Assembly (NCBI GenBank): GCA_024679635.1
Contig: JAIBDA010000079.1
Coordinates: 1 to 6,427, forward strand
Length of the DNA stretch: 6,427 nucleotides
Direction of reading: 5' to 3'
From: Amphritea sp.
GTDB lineage: Bacteria > Pseudomonadota > Gammaproteobacteria > Pseudomonadales > Nitrincolaceae
In this document: positions 1 through 3,856 of the stretch, one piece after another
Numbering within the stretch: the first letter of the stretch is position 1
Layout of the letters: each line of letters opens with the position of its first letter
Notes under the pieces: model-generated
What the model was told of the DNA's origin: nothing
The model's database searches: none
Seen by the model: only the letters and a program-made list of their open reading frames with translations
Position numbers and translations under genes: made by a program

Positions 1-359
1 ATGTGATAGGGCATCTGAAACCGGATGTGTCGGCTATGGATGTGTTACGTGCGACCCTACCTGCAGGCACGTTGAGTGGGGCACCTAAGGTGCGGGCGAT
101 GGAAATCATTGATGAGTTAGAACCGGTCAAACGGGGTATCTATGGTGGTGCTGTCGGCTATCTGTCATGGAACGGTAATATGGACACGGCCATAGCAATT
201 CGTACCGCTGTGATTGAAAACGGTCAGCTGCATATACAGGCTGGTGCAGGTATTGTTGCGGATTCTGTACCTAGCTCTGAATGGGATGAAACCATGAATA
301 AAGGCCGGGCTATATTTAAGGCAGTGGCGATGGTGGAGCAAGGGTTAGATAATCTTTGA
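1..359 (+). CDS. trpE: Anthranilate synthase component I, C-terminal fragment (5' end outside window)
   Basis: This is the last 119 residues or so of the large subunit of anthranilate synthase, which converts chorismate to anthranilate using ammonia supplied by TrpG, the first committed step of tryptophan synthesis in the cytoplasm. The frame is open to the left edge and ends in TGA at 357-359. The fragment is the C-terminal end of the chorismate-binding fold. Visible family signatures include [20 protein letters not shown], then [20 protein letters not shown], then the [19 protein letters not shown] stretch followed by NKGRA; these last segments line the chorismate/Mg2+ site in the family. 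No frameshift or lost motif is seen, so the gene is truncated only by the window edge. A terminator follows 20 bp later and no trpG follows directly. The N-terminal regulatory (Trp-binding) part is not visible. PabB and isochorismate synthases share the fold, but the DELEP and [11 protein letters not shown] wording favours TrpE. Confidence 0.95.
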   Translation, partial: VIGHLKPDVSAMDVLRATLPAGTLSGAPKVRAMEIIDELEPVKRGIYGGAVGYLSWNGNMDTAIAIRTAVIENGQLHIQAGAGIVADSVPSSEWDETMNKGRAIFKAVAMVEQGLDNL

Positions 360-378
360 TCGCTATATAGAGCTATAG

Positions 379-403
379 AAAACCTCCTGCTGGAGGTTTT
401 TTT
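379..403 (+). terminator. Intrinsic (rho-independent) terminator of trpE
   Basis: A 9-bp perfect stem, AAAACCTCC (379-387) with GGAGGTTTT (392-400), closes a TGCT tetraloop and runs into a seven-T tract (397-403). It begins 20 bp after the trpE stop codon. It should end the trpE transcript and insulate the downstream tagH-tps genes. The A-run on the left arm could give weak termination for the opposite strand as well. Confidence 0.9.
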
Positions 404-537
404 ATGTCATTTTTACCGGTAATAAAGTATTTCGCTAGGTATGTTCCTCTGATCTGGATCGGTTGACCTGCGCGTCAGATTATGGCCAAATGTGCGCTGC
501 TGAAAACAAGGATTGTTTGACTTAGGAAGTATCGACT

Positions 538-555
538 ATGGATGGTTTGCGGTGA
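538..555 (+). other. Five-codon mini-ORF (MDGLR) overlapping the tagH-like start
   Basis: ATG at 538 is preceded by AGGAAG (524-529) at an ideal 8-nt spacing. It runs five codons to a TGA at 553-555 that overlaps the GTG start of the next gene (552-554) as GTGA. The GTG itself has only a poor ribosome site of its own, so ribosomes ending here could re-initiate on the main gene. It might instead be chance; no conservation can be tested from one sequence. Confidence 0.35.
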
Positions 556-1895
556 AGATTAGACTTTCTCTGATTGCTTTCAGGGGTATAGCTCCGGCAA
601 AAAAAGTAGAAAAAGTCTTTTCCGGTGAAGAATTTACTCTGGGCAGGGCGGACGATAATGATATCGTCCTGGAGGACCCAGACCGATATTGTTCACGATA
701 TCATGCCCGGTGTTATCTCATTTCGGGCAGTTACTACCTCGAAGATACCAGTTCTCCTGGAACGCAGTTAAATGCAGGCCAGTTTATTACCCGTGGTCAG
801 CGTCACAAACTGCAGGATGGCGATAGGCTTGTCGTAGGCGAAAATCAATTGTTAGTGACCGTCGACGAAGATCAACCTGTGCGTTTGCAACAGGCGCCGA
901 TCGACTCATTCTCAATAGATGATTTTTTTGCTGAGCATGACGCCGAATTGGCTGAATCGAATCCCCCTGCCAAAGTTGCCCCATTGCCGAATATTCCTTT
1001 GGGTCATACCAATGATTTTTATCGTTCCCCTAAATCTCATTCTGACGTTACGTCGGAAGAGCAAGAGCCCTTTGATTTTTCAGATCTTTCATCTTTCATG
1101 TCGGGATCGAAAACGGAGGAACCATCGGTTGATGAAACACCGCTTAACGAGATTGCCCAAGCCTCGGTAGCCGTAGTTGAAAATTCTGTTTCCGAAAAAG
1201 AGTCTGAGTCATCTGGAGCGCTGACAAGTGATAGTAAGGCACCTTCGGAAGTAATAGAAAATCCATCGGCGAACGCTGAATCAGCTTCTGGGCAGACGGC
1301 CTCAGGTAGCGAATTGCATATTGATAGTCGAGCGATCCGTAGCTTTTTGGAAGGGCTGGGATTAAATCCCAAAGATTTAATCGGGAAAAATAAAGTCGAA
1401 ATCATGAGTGCAGCGGGTGAAATGTTGAATATCCTGACGAAAGGGACGATGGAGATTTTGCAGACTCGTAATGAGATAAAGCGGGAATTTGGTATGGATG
1501 TAACCCGTATAGGTGCTGTCCGCAATAATCCGCTGAAATTTTGTAGCAACGTAGATGAAGCGATGCTGATTATGCTGACCCATTCAGAAGGTTATCTGGG
1601 GCCACAGGAGTCGGTTTTGGAGGGGGTGGTTGATGTTAAGGCTCATCAGGTTGCGGTGATGTCTGGTATGCAAGCCGCGTTGACCTCGTTGTTAGGACGA
1701 TTCGAGCCAGCGACGCTTGAATCGCAGTTAACGACTCGCTTTACCTTGTCGAAAAAAAGTCGTTACTGGGACATGTATACAGCGGCATATCAACAGCTGC
1801 AACTTGAAGCACAGGATAATTTTCATGGTCTGTTTGGTGAAGAGTTTTCCCGGGTTTATGAAGAGCAAGTGCGGCAAATTAATAGAGTTTTGTAG
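552..1895 (+). CDS. tagH: TagH-type FHA domain protein of type VI secretion (orphan in this window)
   Basis: Forkhead-associated protein of 447 residues from GTG at 552. Residues 1-105 form an FHA domain, a phosphothreonine-binding fold, with G31-R32, S48-R49-Y50-H51 and N74 as the recognisable binding-loop positions. In TagH homologues this domain comes with phosphorylation control of type VI assembly. Residues about 110-253 are an acidic, Ser/Glu/Pro-rich linker, probably disordered. Residues 254-447 match the C-terminal domain of type VI FHA proteins, with NPLKF at 326-330, KAHQVAVMSGMQAAL at 363-377, W406 and the LFGEEFSRVYEEQ end. The frame stays open upstream to a TTG at 513, but family members begin close to the M-x-[IL]-R-L stretch, so 552 is preferred. 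No signal peptide or membrane segment is seen, so it should be cytoplasmic. The loop motif reads SSPGT rather than the usual SSNGT. tpsB starts 83 bp downstream on the same strand. No other type VI gene is in view. Confidence 0.88.
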   Translation: MKIRLSLIAFRGIAPAKKVEKVFSGEEFTLGRADDNDIVLEDPDRYCSRYHARCYLISGSYYLEDTSSPGTQLNAGQFITRGQRHKLQDGDRLVVGENQLLVTVDEDQPVRLQQAPIDSFSIDDFFAEHDAELAESNPPAKVAPLPNIPLGHTNDFYRSPKSHSDVTSEEQEPFDFSDLSSFMSGSKTEEPSVDETPLNEIAQASVAVVENSVSEKESESSGALTSDSKAPSEVIENPSANAESASGQTASGSELHIDSRAIRSFLEGLGLNPKDLIGKNKVEIMSAAGEMLNILTKGTMEILQTRNEIKREFGMDVTRIGAVRNNPLKFCSNVDEAMLIMLTHSEGYLGPQESVLEGVVDVKAHQVAVMSGMQAALTSLLGRFEPATLESQLTTRFTLSKKSRYWDMYTAAYQQLQLEAQDNFHGLFGEEFSRVYEEQVRQINRVL

Positions 1896-1944
1896 ATTGT
1901 TGGCTCGCAGCATCGCTATTATTTGACGCTGTAGAGGACAAGGA

Positions 1945-1982
1945 ATGTTTAACGGCTTAAAGGGATGAAAGCGCAAAAATGA
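1945..1982 (+). other. Two chained mini-ORFs leading into tpsB
   Basis: ATG at 1945 follows a purine-rich ribosome site (GAGGACAAGGA, 1934-1944). It reads seven codons (MFNGLKG) to TGA at 1966-1968. That stop overlaps a second ATG at 1965 (ATGA), which has AAGG just upstream and reads five codons (MKAQK) to TGA at 1980-1982. The second stop in turn overlaps the tpsB ATG at 1979 (ATGA again). The arrangement would suit translational coupling or re-initiation that limits transporter output. It is seen in sequence; the role is inference. Confidence 0.35.
1959..1965 (+). promoter_or_regulatory. Ribosome binding site upstream of tpsB
   Basis: AAAGGGA at 1959-1965 is the only good Shine-Dalgarno match before the tpsB ATG at 1979. 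Its 13-nt gap is longer than usual, which leaves room for the alternative that tpsB is translated partly by re-initiation from the mini-ORFs overlapping this segment. No other in-frame start exists upstream, because a TAA in the tpsB frame lies at 1958-1960. Confidence 0.45.
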
Positions 1983-3772
1983 TTAAAACCAAAGGGTTGA
2001 AAGCTCTATTTAGTAACATGATTACGGGGATGGTTGCTGGGGTGCTGACATGTTCAGTATCAGCAGCACCGGCGCTGCCCGATGCGGCTACCACCGGCGG
2101 TACGAGCCCTCGGGAGCTTAGCGAGTCTCTACAGCAGCCCAAAGCCCTTGACCTGACTATTCCTCCGCGTAAAGAGCGGCCTGTTGATTTGGAAGCAGGC
2201 CCCCAGTTTGATGTCAATTTGCTTAATTTATATCTGCTGATACCTTCCCAGAATAGTAAGACGCTGGTTGATGATGAGGTGGTCGTCAATATGCTGATGG
2301 ATGCTATGGTGGAGTATCAGGCCCGTTTTACGCTGGGTCGATTGCAAATACTGGCTGACCAGATAACCAACTACTATCGTTCGCAGGGGTATGTCTTAGC
2401 GACGTCGTATGTTCCTGCGCAGGATGTGGTGGATAATACTGTAGAGTTACACCTTTTAATGGGAGAGTTGGGGGCTATTACTGTTTCCGGTGACTCCTCA
2501 TATGACCCTGAATTGATTACCCGTGTTTTCGCCGATCAGATTGGAAAGCCGTTGGAAAAATCTGTTATTGAGTCGGCTTTACTGACGGTGCTTGATTATC
2601 CAGGCCTTGATATTTCAGGTGTACTTGAGCCTGGAGAGACAGTGGGCTTAACTCAGATGGTTATCAGTGTTAATAGCGAAGACAGAGTCTCTGGCAACAT
2701 CTATGTTGATAATAAGGGGTCTCAGTATTCGGGCGAAGAACGACTGGGAGTCGATCTTTATGTTAATAACCCTCTGGGGCTGGCAGATAGGTTAGCACTC
2801 AATTTTATTCTCCAGAATAAGCCCGATGTAGAGGGTGATTACTCTGTTGATAATGCTAAGTATGTGGGAGCTACCTATGATTTTAGCCCCGTTGACTCCG
2901 ATTATATCGTTTCATTGCACCTTCATAAAAGTGATTATGAGGTCGGTCGTGATCTGGCCGCTTTTGCTTTTGCCGGAGAATCAACACAGTGGAAGACTGG
3001 TTTGAGAAGGCAGCTGGATCGAAGTCGTACTAAGAACAGTTATGTTGAGGTTGAACTGGTTCATGATCAGGTAAAGAATACACAGGCCTCTATCGAGAGT
3101 AACGTTGACGATTTGACTGCGCTGGTAGCTCGTTATGGTTTTGATTTTTCGGATAACCTGTTTGGTGGTGGATTCACCCGTGGGGCCGTTGCTGCAGAGC
3201 ATGGCTTTGCTGATGTTCTGGGGGCAATGGGAAATAATGATGTTAACGCCAGCCGAACCTCATCCGAAGGACCTGCACCAGCAGAGTTCAATCTGTTTGA
3301 GTTTGATCTTGCCCGTTACCAGCGTTTGTCTGATAACAACGCGCTGATCTTTAAACTAAACGGTCAATACTCTTCAAATCCTTTATTTTCAGTGAAACAG
3401 TTTGGTCTGGGTGGCTTCGATAGTGTCAGGGGCTATCCAAGTGGCGAGTACCTAGCAGATAAAGGATTTTATAGCGGCATTGAGCTGATTAGTAACGCCC
3501 CTGGATTTAGCGATCAGCCTGCGTTTAATGATCGAACCTGGGGTGAATTATTACAATTGATGTTGTTTATCGATTACGCACAGGGCTATAAGAATTCACC
3601 GCTTATCAGTGAGGAATCTCAGATAGCGCTGAGTTCTGTGGGCGTTGGTTTAAGGCTTACCCCCGCCGAGTCGTTTACTGCAACATTGACCGCCGCTAAA
3701 CCATTAAGTGATAGGGAAGCATCGAATAATCGAGATCCACAACTGTATGGCGAACTGAACTACTTGTTCTGA
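1979..3772 (+). CDS. Two-partner secretion outer-membrane transporter, TpsB (FhaC/ShlB/HMW1B family)
   Basis: Outer-membrane pore of 597 residues that exports its TpsA partner in type Vb secretion. Residues 1-29 form a Sec signal peptide: basic start, hydrophobic core, likely cleavage after SVSA. A Pro-rich linker follows. Residues about 76-166 form the first POTRA domain, with the family pattern LGRLQILADQITNYYRSQGY (119-138) followed by ATSYVPAQDV. A second POTRA spans about 167-236. The beta-barrel begins near 238 with DNKGSQYSGEERLGV and NNPLGLADRL, and runs to the terminal Phe of LNYLF. The L6-loop tetrad VRGY is intact at 483-486 (GLGGFDSVRGYPSGEY). The usual partner motif FxDxG appears as FIDYA at 530-534. 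Length fits the family (roughly 550-600). The gene sits 83 bp after the tagH-like gene and 84 bp before the TpsA gene, the expected order for a transporter and its own substrate. The 240-300 pattern makes a BamA/TamA assignment unlikely. Confidence 0.95.
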   Translation: MIKTKGLKALFSNMITGMVAGVLTCSVSAAPALPDAATTGGTSPRELSESLQQPKALDLTIPPRKERPVDLEAGPQFDVNLLNLYLLIPSQNSKTLVDDEVVVNMLMDAMVEYQARFTLGRLQILADQITNYYRSQGYVLATSYVPAQDVVDNTVELHLLMGELGAITVSGDSSYDPELITRVFADQIGKPLEKSVIESALLTVLDYPGLDISGVLEPGETVGLTQMVISVNSEDRVSGNIYVDNKGSQYSGEERLGVDLYVNNPLGLADRLALNFILQNKPDVEGDYSVDNAKYVGATYDFSPVDSDYIVSLHLHKSDYEVGRDLAAFAFAGESTQWKTGLRRQLDRSRTKNSYVEVELVHDQVKNTQASIESNVDDLTALVARYGFDFSDNLFGGGFTRGAVAAEHGFADVLGAMGNNDVNASRTSSEGPAPAEFNLFEFDLARYQRLSDNNALIFKLNGQYSSNPLFSVKQFGLGGFDSVRGYPSGEYLADKGFYSGIELISNAPGFSDQPAFNDRTWGELLQLMLFIDYAQGYKNSPLISEESQIALSSVGVGLRLTPAESFTATLTAAKPLSDREASNNRDPQLYGELNYLF

Positions 3773-3804
3773 TCGATTTGCGGCGACATCAGGGATGAAC
3801 ACTA

Positions 3805-3832
3805 ACGGGCAGAGAATTTTCTTTGGGCCCGT
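3805..3832 (+). other. Stem-loop in the tpsB-tpsA gap
   Basis: ACGGGC (3805-3810) pairs with GCCCGT (3827-3832). The intervening AGAGAA...TTCTTT stretch can add further pairs beyond a GG bulge. No T-tract follows, so it is unlikely to be a full terminator. It lies just before the tpsA ribosome site and could stabilise mRNA ends or set the tpsB:tpsA expression ratio. Confidence 0.45.
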
Positions 3833-3842
3833 CAATACGTTA

Positions 3843-3848
3843 AAGGGA
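3843..3848 (+). promoter_or_regulatory. Ribosome binding site of tpsA
   Basis: AAGGGA lies 8 nt before the ATG at 3857 and fixes that start. The nearby ATG at 3862 is out of frame with the long reading frame. Unlike tagH and tpsB, this gene has no overlapping mini-ORF. Confidence 0.7.
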
Positions 3849-3856
3849 TTTGCTCC

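Noticed and set aside
412..441. Possible sigma-70 promoter (TTTACC, 18 bp, TAGGTA) for tagH
   Set aside because: The -10 match is poor and similar matches occur elsewhere in this gap. A promoter is expected in 404-537 but I cannot place it.
513..551. Upstream TTG start adding 13 residues to the TagH-like protein
   Set aside because: The AAGGA before the TTG has no spacing, the extra residues do not look like the family N-terminus, and GTG at 552 gives the expected start.
1037..1549. 170-codon open frame on the - strand
   Set aside because: It is antisense to the tagH-like gene, which has clear domain matches across the same stretch. The frame has a low-complexity Ser/Phe-rich translation.
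2039..2068. Lipoprotein signal in TpsB (Cys25 in GVLTC)
   Set aside because: Thr precedes the Cys instead of Gly/Ala/Ser, so the lipobox fails. A normal signal peptidase I site (SVSA) follows.
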